This document shows, in pieces, positions 6,643-12,827 of a stretch of 12,827 nucleotides of DNA (positions are counted from its first letter, which is position 1; every line of letters begins with the position of its first letter). The notes under the pieces were generated by a model. It had not been told where the DNA came from, searched no databases, and saw nothing but the letters and a program-made list of their open reading frames with translations. The position numbers and the translations under genes are program-made. Origin of the DNA: Candidatus Methanomethylophilaceae archaeon (lineage in GTDB: Archaea; Thermoplasmatota; Thermoplasmata; Methanomassiliicoccales; Methanomethylophilaceae). Location: the NCBI GenBank assembly GCA_016296195.1, contig JAEDJU010000027.1:1-12827 (forward strand), written 5' to 3'.

Positions 6643-7488
6643 TCAGAAATCATCCAGAACAGGTAGAAGTTTCGGATTTCTCTTGGATGGATCCCTCACC
6701 TTGGAGGCCATGATCTCCTGTACCTGATTGAACTTCTCCGGAGTGATGATCGTCTCCGCCTCGTGTTTTATCAGAAGCTCCTCCCATCTCATATATCCCG
6801 CATATACAGGGTTGTGGAGTACGTTCCTGAGGTTGTATTTGTTCCATGGATTTCCTTTGCGAGTGAGGTTGCCGGACCTGTTTAGGTCGTAGCAGATCGC
6901 ATCCATCGACATACCGGACAGATAGGAATCGAACATCTCCGATACTATGGGGAACTCATCCGGGTCCGCTTCCAGAGCTCCGTCGGTTATCCTGTATCCG
7001 AAGGGAGGTGTGAATCCCATGGTCCTCTTGTAGGATTCCGAATCCTCGAGGGTCTCCGCCTTTTCCCTCATACCCACATAGGTTCTCTCACCGATCTGTT
7101 CGCTCTCCAGTTGGGCTATACGTTGGATCATGTCCACGACGAACCTTCCCAACGCATTGGTCGTGTCCAGGGCCTCGGAGGATGAGACGAACATCTTTCC
7201 CTTGGAGTTGAGCTCCTCCATCATGTTCATGAAGTTGCGACTGTTCCTGTGGATACGGTCCATCTTGATGACCACGATCACATCCCAAGTGTCGATCTCG
7301 GCCATCATCCTGCGGTATGCCGGACGTTTGGTGTTCCTTCCGGAGTATCCGTCGTCCTCGTAGACTGCGACCACATCCCAGCCCTCGGCCACGCAGTAGT
7401 CCTCGAGGATCATCTTCTGTGCATCGATCGAATAACCTTCGGCCGCCTGTTCCTCGGTCGATACCCTCACGTATACAGCAGCACGCAT
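6643..7488 (-). CDS. Compact serine recombinase (second of tandem pair)
   Basis: A 281-residue serine site-specific recombinase. The N-terminal resolvase domain (about 1-140) has the start VYVRVST with Arg8 and nucleophile Ser10. It also has DDGYSGRNTKRPAYRRMM (45-62), the active-site motif KMDRIHRNS (75-83), and GRFVVDMIQRIAQLESEQIGERT leading into the E helix. A recombinase DNA-binding domain (about 155-250) follows, with FGYRI, a MSMDAICYDLNRSGNLTRKG segment, and NLRNVLHNPVYAGYMRW. Large serine integrases usually exceed 450 residues and add a zinc ribbon and coiled coil; both are missing. The stop of the first recombinase lies 4 nt upstream (TGATCCCATG), so they are coupled. Catalytic residues look intact. 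Roles could include inversion, resolution or an ex-integrase; the target site is not identified. Confidence 0.9.
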   Translation of the reverse strand: MRAAVYVRVSTEEQAAEGYSIDAQKMILEDYCVAEGWDVVAVYEDDGYSGRNTKRPAYRRMMAEIDTWDVIVVIKMDRIHRNSRNFMNMMEELNSKGKMFVSSSEALDTTNALGRFVVDMIQRIAQLESEQIGERTYVGMREKAETLEDSESYKRTMGFTPPFGYRITDGALEADPDEFPIVSEMFDSYLSGMSMDAICYDLNRSGNLTRKGNPWNKYNLRNVLHNPVYAGYMRWEELLIKHEAETIITPEKFNQVQEIMASKVRDPSKRNPKLLPVLDDF

Positions 7489-7492
7489 GGGA

Positions 7493-8266
7493 TCATTGGA
7501 TCGGTAGCGGACCGTTGATCCTCTCGTAGGTCTCGATATCTATTATCGGTTCCTGCTCCCCTCTACGGAGGATTCCATCCCATCTCTGATAACCTGTGTA
7601 TATGGGATTGTGCAGTATGTTGCAGACGGACTGCTTGTTCCACTGTCCGCCCTTCTTCGCGGGTATCTCCGCCTTGTTGAGGAAGGAGGCGATGTCATCC
7701 ATGGTGGATCCACGGGTGTACATGTTGTAGATCGCCCTCACGGTGTGGGCCTCGTCCTTGACCACTTCTAGTCTGCCCTTGCTGTACACATATCCATAAG
7801 GATGTCCGGATCCGAGGTTCCCTGTACCGTTCTGGGCCTTGTACTCCATGCCGATCCTGACCCTCTCGCCGATCTGCTCGCTCTCGAGCTGGGCGATACG
7901 TTGCATGATGTCCATGACGAAACGTCCCATGGCGGTGGTGGTATCGAACTTGTCCTGCATGGAGTTGAATTCCTTTCCCTTCTCACGCAGGTCGTCCATC
8001 ATCAGTGCGAAGTTCACACTGTTCCTGTGGATACGGTCCATCTTCATGACAAGGAGGATATCCCATTGGTCGGATTCCTCCATCATCCTGTTGTACTCGG
8101 GACGGTCGTTGGTACGACCTGAGCATCCCTCATCCCTGTATGTGCCCGCGACATCCCAACCGCGGACCCTGCAATAGGCCTCCATCCTCTTGATCTGCGC
8201 GTCGAGGGAGAATCCCTCCTTCGCCTGATCTTCTGTGGAGACCCTGGCGTAAAGTGCTGCACGCAT
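7493..8266 (-). CDS. Compact serine recombinase (first of tandem pair)
   Basis: A 257-residue paralog of the next gene with the same layout. It starts LYARVST (Arg8, Ser10), then DEGCSGRTNDRPEYNRMM, KMDRIHRNS (75-83) and GRFVMDIMQRIAQLESEQIGERV. A recombinase domain follows, containing HPYGYVYSKGRL, STMDDIASFLNKAEIPAKKGGQWNK and NILHNPIYTGYQRW. It ends soon after (NGPLPIQ), without the zinc ribbon or coiled coil of large serine recombinases. The start at 8264-8266 is supported by a TATA-like element about 35-40 nt upstream, leaving a very short leader. Expressed first in the pair, it may form heterodimers with the second protein, though that is inference. The two proteins appear to be about half identical through the catalytic domain. 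Confidence 0.9.
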   Translation of the reverse strand: MRAALYARVSTEDQAKEGFSLDAQIKRMEAYCRVRGWDVAGTYRDEGCSGRTNDRPEYNRMMEESDQWDILLVMKMDRIHRNSVNFALMMDDLREKGKEFNSMQDKFDTTTAMGRFVMDIMQRIAQLESEQIGERVRIGMEYKAQNGTGNLGSGHPYGYVYSKGRLEVVKDEAHTVRAIYNMYTRGSTMDDIASFLNKAEIPAKKGGQWNKQSVCNILHNPIYTGYQRWDGILRRGEQEPIIDIETYERINGPLPIQ

Positions 8267-8299
8267 GCATCCATCCCGAGAGTGGATTGGTGTGTTTTG

Positions 8300-8307
8300 T
8301 ATAAAAG
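8300..8307 (-). promoter_or_regulatory. TATA box of the recombinase operon
   Basis: The minus strand reads CTTTTATA, centred about 37 nt before the ATG at 8266. Initiation about 27 nt downstream gives a leader of only about 10 nt, consistent with weak or absent Shine-Dalgarno use. Confidence 0.5.
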
Positions 8308-8555
8308 GGTTCAGCGAAATCTGTTAAAATTGGCTAGGATCTCTTGCATGTGGTTGTAGTCCTCCCACGACTCCTCCTTTATTCTGGAGGTTCATGAACA
8401 ACATTGGTGGATTGTTGTTATCGATGTTCCTCTCGCTCTCTGGGAACAGTCTATGCACCTTCTTCTGATCTCAATACTGGTGGGATTCAGATTATTGGTG
8501 GTGTTGATGAAGTCATCGTTGGTCTTGTTGAAGGCAATTGGATGATTGATAGAAT
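8308..8555. other. Intergenic region between thermosome and recombinases
   Basis: No convincing gene. The thermosome frame is closed at 8616, and an out-of-frame minus-strand extension to 8392 has no start of its own. A 24-codon plus-strand frame at 8394-8468 follows GGAGG, but the spacing is only 3 nt. Short self-complementary patches occur, for example AACAACA...TTGTTGTT near 8398-8420. Given its place beside the recombinase promoter, recombination half-sites could lie here, but none is identifiable. Confidence 0.4.
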
Positions 8556-8570
8556 CTAAAAAGGAAAGAG
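8556..8570 (-). terminator. T-rich terminator of the thermosome gene
   Basis: The minus strand reads CTCTTTCCTTTTTAG, about 45-60 nt past the thermosome stop. It is a pyrimidine/T tract of the kind that ends archaeal transcripts. Confidence 0.45.
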
Positions 8571-8615
8571 TTTGGAAAGAGGTTTGTTGGGTTTTCAATC
8601 CCTTTGTGATCGTAA

Positions 8616-10235
8616 TCACATCATTCCGGGCATTCCACCTGCTCCCTGGGGAGGTGTGGGGGGTGCCCTGCGGGATGCGATGACATCGTCGATCCTGAGG
8701 ATCATGTTGGCGACCTCCTCTGCGGAGTTGATGGCCTGGACCTTCACCCTGAGGGGCTCGACGACGTTCTTGGCGAGCATGTCGACGGCCTCTCCGGAGT
8801 CGAGGTCGATTCCGAAGTACTTTCCGTCGGCGTTCTTCTTCTCGTGTGCGTTCTTCAGCTTGATGATGCTGTCGATGGGGTCGATTCCGGCGTTCTCGGA
8901 GAGGGTCCAGGGGATGATCTCCATTGCCTTTGCGAACTTCTCGATGGCGAGCTGCTCCCTTCCTCCGACGGAGGATGCGAAGTCCATGAGCCTGAGCTCG
9001 AGCTCGATCTCGGGTGCTCCTGCTCCTGCGACGACCTTTCCGTCCTCGATGGCGACTCCGACGACACGGATGGCGTCGACGAGTGCCCTCTCGACTTCCT
9101 CGAGCACGTGCTCGGTTCCGCCACGGGCGAAGATGGTGATCGCCTTGGGGTTCTTGCATCCGGTGATGAAGGCCATTCCGTCCTCTCCGACCTGCTTCTC
9201 GTCGATGGCTCCTGCGGTTCCGAGATCTGCCTCGGTGAGCTCCATGACGTTTCCGACGACGGTTGCTCCGGTTGCCTTTGCGATTGCCTCGAGGTCGGAC
9301 TGCTTGAGCCTCCTGTATCCGAGGATTCCGTTCTTGGCGAGGTAGTGCTGGACGAGCTCGTCGACTCCCTTCTGGCAGAAGACAGCTGTTGCTCCGACGG
9401 ATTTGATCTTCTCGACCATGTCCTTCAGGGTCTGCTCCTCCTGGCTGAGGAAGGAGGACATGGAGGTGGGGTCGGTGATCTGGATCTGGGCGTCGAACTC
9501 GGTCTTCTTGACCTCGAGGGGGCAGGAGAACAGAGCGATCTTGGCGTTCTCGACGTGGGTGGGCATCCTGGAGTGGACCTTCTCCTTGTCGATGACGACT
9601 CCCTGCACGAGGTAGGTCTCTCCGATGACTCCTCCGACCTTCTTCTCGATGCGGATGTTCTTGGTGTCGACGACTCCATCCTCCTCGACGGATTTGCATG
9701 CCTTGACGACGATGTCTGCGAGTGCGTCCTCCTCCTCTCCGACGGATTTTCCGGTGAGGGCGGTGGCTGCGACCTGCTTGAGGATCTTGTCATCCTTGGC
9801 GTCGACGGCGATCTCGTTGAGGACCTCGACGGCCTTCTGGGCTGCCATCTTGTATCCGTTGGTGATGACGGTGGGGTGGACGTTGGCGTTGATGAGCTCC
9901 TCGGACTGTTTGAGAAGCTCTCCGGCGATGACGACGGAGGATGTGGTTCCGTCTCCGCACTCGGTGTCCTGGGTCTTGGCGACCTCGACGACCATCTTGG
10001 CTGCGGGGTGCTGGACGTCGATCTCCTTCAGGATGGTGACTCCGTCGTTGGTGATGACGACATCTCCGATGGTGTTCACGAGCATCTTGTCCATTCCCTT
10101 GGGTCCGAGTGTGGACCTGACAGCATCTGCGACGGCCTTTGCCGCGGAGATGTTGTTGAACTGTGCTTCCTTGTCTTTGCTTCTCTCGGTGCCCTCTTTG
10201 AGCACGATGACAGGCTGATTTCCAGAACCGTACAT
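8616..10235 (-). CDS. thsA: Thermosome subunit (group II chaperonin)
   Basis: A 539-residue ATP-dependent group II chaperonin subunit that forms double-ring folding chambers in the cytoplasm. Diagnostic features are all present: the N-terminus QPVIVLKEGTERSKDKEAQFNNI, the nucleotide-binding STLGPKGMDKM (41-51), ITNDGVTILKEI (61-72), and catalytic GDGTTSSVVIAGELL (94-108). An apical and lid domain of normal length follows, then C-terminal ATP-site segments such as GIDPIDSIIKLKNAHEK. The tail is the flexible Gly/Met-rich GGMPGMM projecting into the cavity. Length is standard for the family. Only one subunit gene is visible here; archaea commonly carry one to three, so the A/B assignment is nominal. 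The start at 10233-10235 follows AGGTGA with 7-nt spacing, and that Shine-Dalgarno lies in a perfect inverted repeat that may regulate it. The gene lies 95 bp downstream of the repair operon, probably with its own promoter. Confidence 0.97.
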   Translation of the reverse strand: MYGSGNQPVIVLKEGTERSKDKEAQFNNISAAKAVADAVRSTLGPKGMDKMLVNTIGDVVITNDGVTILKEIDVQHPAAKMVVEVAKTQDTECGDGTTSSVVIAGELLKQSEELINANVHPTVITNGYKMAAQKAVEVLNEIAVDAKDDKILKQVAATALTGKSVGEEEDALADIVVKACKSVEEDGVVDTKNIRIEKKVGGVIGETYLVQGVVIDKEKVHSRMPTHVENAKIALFSCPLEVKKTEFDAQIQITDPTSMSSFLSQEEQTLKDMVEKIKSVGATAVFCQKGVDELVQHYLAKNGILGYRRLKQSDLEAIAKATGATVVGNVMELTEADLGTAGAIDEKQVGEDGMAFITGCKNPKAITIFARGGTEHVLEEVERALVDAIRVVGVAIEDGKVVAGAGAPEIELELRLMDFASSVGGREQLAIEKFAKAMEIIPWTLSENAGIDPIDSIIKLKNAHEKKNADGKYFGIDLDSGEAVDMLAKNVVEPLRVKVQAINSAEEVANMILRIDDVIASRRAPPTPPQGAGGMPGMM

Positions 10236-10240
10236 AGGTT

Positions 10241-10266
10241 TGTCACCTTGTTTTATCTAGGTGACA
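10241..10266 (-). promoter_or_regulatory. Perfect inverted repeat enclosing the thermosome Shine-Dalgarno
   Basis: The 8-bp arms TGTCACCT (10259-10266 read on the minus strand) and AGGTGACA (10241-10248) flank a 10-base loop (AGATAAAACA). The proximal arm contains the Shine-Dalgarno AGGTGA located 7 nt before the ATG. If transcribed, the arms would form a hairpin hiding the ribosome binding site. As DNA, it is a candidate operator for a dimeric heat-shock regulator. Confidence 0.7.
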
Positions 10267-10275
10267 ATAGTTTAG

Positions 10276-10292
10276 AACTTCTATTTGAAGTT
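10276..10292. promoter_or_regulatory. Second inverted repeat in the thermosome promoter region
   Basis: Perfect 6-bp arms AACTTC / GAAGTT around 5 bases. The centre reads CAAATAG on the minus strand, a weak TATA candidate about 45-50 nt before the start codon. It could be an operator overlapping the TATA box. Alternatively the true TATA lies further upstream, in which case this hairpin would be in the leader. Confidence 0.4.
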
Positions 10293-10330
10293 ATCTGTTT
10301 TACGTTTCGTGAACGGTGTAATAGTGAAGG

Positions 10331-11128
10331 TCACGGCTTAAAAACGTGCCTAACGTCCAGACCCCTCAGGCGACCCTCCCTCACCAGAGCGCTCTCGGAT
10401 CTTTCGGATCCCGATATCCCCATGCGCATCATCCTCGATGGGTCGACGTTCCTGAAGTGCAACGGATTGTAGTAGATTATCTCCACACCGGTTTCTTTGA
10501 TGGCATCCAGCAGTTCCCCCTCATGTCCCTCGAGTGTGCTCATGACCGGTGCCACGAGGGCGTATGCTCTCACTCCGGCATCATGGAGCCTCGTCATAGC
10601 ATCGATCCTCTTGGAGGGAAGGGGTGCACCCGGTTCCGTCATCTTCGAGATGCGGTCATCCAGGGTCGTCAACGTGATTCCCACAACTCCCTTGATGGTG
10701 GAGAGCAGTTCGGCATCCCTCACTATGAGGTCGGATTTGGTATGCATGTGTATCTCCATGTCGTTTCTCGCCAGGACCTCCAGGCACATGCGGGTGAGCA
10801 TGAACCGCCCCTCCGCGTACTGGTAAGGGTCTGTGACCGTTCCGATACCGATGATGCCGTCGACGGCCGGAAGTTCCCTCGAGAGCCTCTCGGGGATGTT
10901 CCTCTTCACACGTACGACCCTCCATCTGGAGGGATCGGCATGGACCACTCCCGGTCCGTAGCAGTAGATGCATCCGTGCTCGCATCCGGTGTACGGGTTC
11001 AGTGCATAGTCCATCTCCGGGAGTCTGGATGGGGACAGGGCCTTCTTGCAGTCGATGTACTCGAAGACACCGTCCCATTCCCTGCGTTCGGTGGAGAAGT
11101 CCAGGAGTGTCAGGTCAGTAGAAGTCAT
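10331..11128 (-). CDS. SPL-family radical SAM protein
   Basis: A 265-residue radical SAM enzyme of the spore-photoproduct-lyase-like group (COG1533). The 4Fe-4S/SAM motif is ALNPYTGCEHGCIYCYGPG with C49, C53 and C56 (CxxxCxxC). Further on, GIGTVTDPYQYAEGRFMLTRMCLEVL and HMHTKSDLIVRDAELL are typical of this family, as is GITLTTLDDRISKMTEPGAPLPSKRIDAMTRLHDAGV. True SPL repairs thymine photoproducts in spores. Archaeal members of this broader group are uncharacterised, so repair is an inference from the neighbours. The ATG at 11126-11128 lies inside the last codons of the Nre gene (14-bp overlap) and is preceded by AGGAGGAT, giving coupled translation. The frame ends VRHVFKP. I see no C-terminal extension or second iron-sulfur site. 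Confidence 0.92.
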   Translation of the reverse strand: MTSTDLTLLDFSTERREWDGVFEYIDCKKALSPSRLPEMDYALNPYTGCEHGCIYCYGPGVVHADPSRWRVVRVKRNIPERLSRELPAVDGIIGIGTVTDPYQYAEGRFMLTRMCLEVLARNDMEIHMHTKSDLIVRDAELLSTIKGVVGITLTTLDDRISKMTEPGAPLPSKRIDAMTRLHDAGVRAYALVAPVMSTLEGHEGELLDAIKETGVEIIYYNPLHFRNVDPSRMMRMGISGSERSESALVREGRLRGLDVRHVFKP

Positions 11129-12392
11129 CGATCCTCCTCTGGATGCGCCAATCGGTCAGGACACCCGAATGCCTGATCCAGGTTTCCCTCTTGATATCCA
11201 TCATCCCCTCGATCTCCAACCACGCCCGATCCAGTGTATCGAAGTGCATGGGTTCGGTCTTCAAAGCGGCCCTCACGTTCTCCCTGACATTCCAAACGCC
11301 GACGGGCATGATATAGCCGGGGTGCGCCTCCCTCATTATCACGACCCCTGCGGTCCTGCCCTCCTTTATCAGGAGTTCGTTCACGGCCATCCTGGATGCA
11401 TAGTAGCAGCCTCCTATGTGCGCATACTCCGTCCTTCCGTCGAAGAACTCGCAGTCCGATATGATGTCTATCTCCTTCCCCATGGGATTCCATGTGGTGT
11501 TGGGATACCAGGCCTCGATGAGCTCGAACCTCCATGTGCAGGGCATCATCAGAATGGCCCATCTGTTGTCAAGGGCGTTCCATCTGTAGAGTCTGAAATC
11601 ATCTATAGTCTCATTGAACTTGGTCGTCTTCAAGAGATCCTTCCCTATGATATCGTCCACGGCGGTGATGCTCCATCTGGTGGGTACGAAGCGCCTGTTC
11701 CTGTCCACACCCATGGTCCCCACGGAGAACGCCTTCTGTATCTCGGATATCAGGGTGCCGTTCCGGTATGCCGCCACGACAGCGTCCGTCGCCCTCAGGT
11801 CCGTGTCATAGAAGTTCCGTTCCAGGTTCCTCTCGAACCTTCCGTTTCCCTTGGTGAACCCCTCCATCCTCGCGGAAGGTCCGAAGGGCTGGACCTCGTC
11901 GTCGAGGATGATCCTCCCGGAGGGTTTCTGTGAGAAAGCGGCCTCTACCTCCACGGGCTTCTCGGTCAACGCCAGTTCCTGGACGCTGTCGACGATCCTT
12001 CCGCCCTTCCTGAAGTCGGTGGCATCTATCCTGTACTTCCCCCTGACCAGTCTGAACCTGAAGTCCACGATCTCGTCGATGGATTTCCCCGTCCACAGTT
12101 CGGGTTTGTCCATGACGGATGTGTCACCGAACTCCGGGGGGAGCAACGGTCCGATGTCCACCTTGGGGTATCCGTAGCGTCCGACGAAGACCGCGGGGGG
12201 ACTGCATCCGGCAAGGTCCTTCGTGTCTATCAGCGGCATCGTCTTCTGTCTCGAGTAGAACTTGACCATCAGGGGGCATCTGTCCTTCCCGCAGAGCCTG
12301 TGCGCTCCCTTGCATATGGAGCAGAGTCCCGATTCCACCTTCCCCTTCTGAGGAGGTGTGGTGGTGTCGAAGAAACGGAAGTTCCCGGTCAT
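11115..12392 (-). CDS. Nre-family archaeal DNA repair protein (complete copy)
   Basis: A 425-residue member of the archaeal Nre family (NreA/NreB type), which interacts with PCNA and takes part in DNA-damage tolerance in haloarchaea. The N-terminus has a four-cysteine cluster C24, C27, C34, C39 (LCSICKGAHRLCGKDRCPL), a likely zinc site. The central region includes PPAVFVGRYGYPKVDIGPL, QPFGPSA, and FSVGTMGVDRNRRFVPTRWSITAVDD. The conserved C-terminal region includes TWRFELIEAWYPNTTWNP, SDCEFFDGRTEYAHIGGCYYASRMAVNELL and REAHPGYIMPVGVWNVRENVR. The last eight residues QRRIDDFY form a PCNA-interacting (PIP) box, expected at the extreme C-terminus in this family. It starts 4 nt after its tandem paralog and overlaps the radical SAM gene. 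Whether it is NreA or NreB cannot be settled from this window. Confidence 0.93.
   Translation of the reverse strand: MTGNFRFFDTTTPPQKGKVESGLCSICKGAHRLCGKDRCPLMVKFYSRQKTMPLIDTKDLAGCSPPAVFVGRYGYPKVDIGPLLPPEFGDTSVMDKPELWTGKSIDEIVDFRFRLVRGKYRIDATDFRKGGRIVDSVQELALTEKPVEVEAAFSQKPSGRIILDDEVQPFGPSARMEGFTKGNGRFERNLERNFYDTDLRATDAVVAAYRNGTLISEIQKAFSVGTMGVDRNRRFVPTRWSITAVDDIIGKDLLKTTKFNETIDDFRLYRWNALDNRWAILMMPCTWRFELIEAWYPNTTWNPMGKEIDIISDCEFFDGRTEYAHIGGCYYASRMAVNELLIKEGRTAGVVIMREAHPGYIMPVGVWNVRENVRAALKTEPMHFDTLDRAWLEIEGMMDIKRETWIRHSGVLTDWRIQRRIDDFY
11131..11138 (-). promoter_or_regulatory. Shine-Dalgarno of the radical SAM gene inside the Nre PIP-box codons
   Basis: AGGAGGAT on the minus strand encodes the Arg-Arg-Ile of the Nre PIP box and sits 2 nt before the radical SAM ATG at 11128 (AGGAGG itself is 4 nt before it). 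The spacing is short but the complementarity is strong. It fixes the radical SAM start. Confidence 0.65.
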
Positions 12393-12396
12393 GGTA

Positions 12397-12827
12397 TCAG
12401 TAGAAGTCGTCCAGCCTTTTCTGTATCTTCCACTCTTTGATCACGGTGGAGTTCCTCATCCATGTCTCCTTCTTCACATCCATGTAGGAATCGACCTTTG
12501 GCCACAGGCCCTCCAGGGTGTCGCTTGTGATCGGGGGCTGTCTCAATGCCGCCCTGACGTTTTCGCGTATGTTCCACACACCCAACGGGATGTCGTATCC
12601 CGGATGGATCTCCCTCAGGACGATCACTCCCGCACTCCTGCCCTGATCCCGGAGGAGCTCGTTTACCGCCAATCTCGCCGCGTAGTAGGCACCTCCGCAT
12701 TTCGCATACTCGGTCCTTCCGTCGAAGAACTCCGAATCCGCCGTTATGTCTATCCTGGTGGAGCTGGGGTTCCAGCTGGACTGTGGGAACCAGGCCTCGA
12801 TCATCTCGAACCTCCAGCTGCTGGGCA
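12397..12827 (-). CDS. Nre-family DNA repair protein, N-terminus beyond the window
   Basis: The C-terminal 142 residues of a second Nre protein; the frame is open to the window edge, so its start lies outside. The segment PSSWRFEMIEAWFPQSSWNP matches PCTWRFELIEAWYPNTTWNP in the downstream copy. The two copies also share EFFDGRTEYAxxGGxYYAxRxAVNELL, the HPGY...GVWNxRENVRAAL block and DxKxETWxRxS. It ends QKRLDDFY, a PIP box like that of its neighbour. The shared order and spacing indicate tandem paralogs with clear divergence, since the DNA is not near-identical. The stop is followed by a 4-nt gap and the ATG of the second copy. Upstream content and operon promoter are not visible. Confidence 0.92.
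   Translation of the reverse strand, partial: PSSWRFEMIEAWFPQSSWNPSSTRIDITADSEFFDGRTEYAKCGGAYYAARLAVNELLRDQGRSAGVIVLREIHPGYDIPLGVWNIRENVRAALRQPPITSDTLEGLWPKVDSYMDVKKETWMRNSTVIKEWKIQKRLDDFY

Noticed and set aside
6643..6666. Recombinase C-terminus LPVLDDF resembling the Nre PIP boxes
   Set aside because: It lacks the conserved Gln and the final aromatic residue. The similarity is limited to LDDF and is probably chance.
8394..8468. 24-codon hydrophobic plus-strand mini-frame after GGAGG
   Set aside because: Shine-Dalgarno spacing is only 3 nt, there is no promoter, and it lies between two minus-strand transcription units. It could matter only if conserved.
8392..9699. A 435-codon minus-strand open frame overlapping the thermosome gene
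   Set aside because: It is an out-of-frame shadow of the thermosome, Arg/His-rich over the coding part and low in structure beyond 8616, with no independent start signal. The thermosome frame is unmistakable.
8844..10472. A 542-codon plus-strand open frame antisense to the thermosome
   Set aside because: Its Asp/Gly/Leu-rich composition is what the antisense of biased thermosome codons produces. There are no motifs and no promoter.

Overview
The window looks like a chromosomal segment of a methanogen-type euryarchaeon, most plausibly a Methanomassiliicoccales/Thermoplasmata relative. This placement is an inference. It rests on an archaeal group II chaperonin (thermosome), two archaeal Nre-type DNA repair proteins ending in PCNA-interaction motifs, TATA-box-like elements near -27 in place of bacterial -35/-10 boxes, and T-rich gene ends. 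No taxon-defining gene is present. Genes are moderately GC-rich. One stretch, about 1417-2870, is strikingly AT-rich.

Layout. (1) 3-1416, plus strand: the C-terminal part of a coiled-coil protein, followed 4 nt later by a small acidic protein with a possible degenerate nuclease-like fold. (2) 1417-2894: an AT-rich island without convincing genes, except a truncated ISL3-type transposase N-terminus (zinc ribbon only) at 2321-2605 on the minus strand. It holds a long imperfect inverted repeat. (3) 2895-4902, minus strand: two overlapping genes for paralogous six-helix membrane proteins with soluble C-terminal domains, family not recognised. (4) 4979-5859, minus strand: a one-helix micro-protein of 31-39 residues translationally coupled (TGATG) to a classical short-chain dehydrogenase/reductase. 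(5) 5932-6453, minus strand: a GPR1/FUN34/YaaH (SatP-like) acetate/succinate transporter with its own promoter. (6) 6643-8266, minus strand: two adjacent, paralogous, compact serine recombinases that keep the resolvase catalytic residues but lack the zinc-ribbon/coiled-coil tail of large serine integrases. (7) 8616-10235, minus strand: the thermosome subunit, with a perfect 8-bp inverted repeat whose proximal arm is its Shine-Dalgarno sequence. (8) 10331-12827, minus strand: an apparent DNA-repair operon with two tandem Nre paralogs (the first cut by the window edge) and an overlapping SPL-family radical SAM gene.

Genes appear to cooperate within region 8 (damage response: PCNA-bound Nre proteins plus a radical SAM enzyme), region 6 (two co-expressed recombinases, possibly a heteromeric system) and region 3 (two homologous membrane proteins made together). 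A recurring structural theme is tight translational coupling. Three junctions share the pattern TGA-N4-ATG, in which the stop codon lies inside a sequence complementary to the usual archaeal 16S rRNA tail. Two other junctions overlap by 11-14 bp, with the Shine-Dalgarno embedded in the upstream gene.
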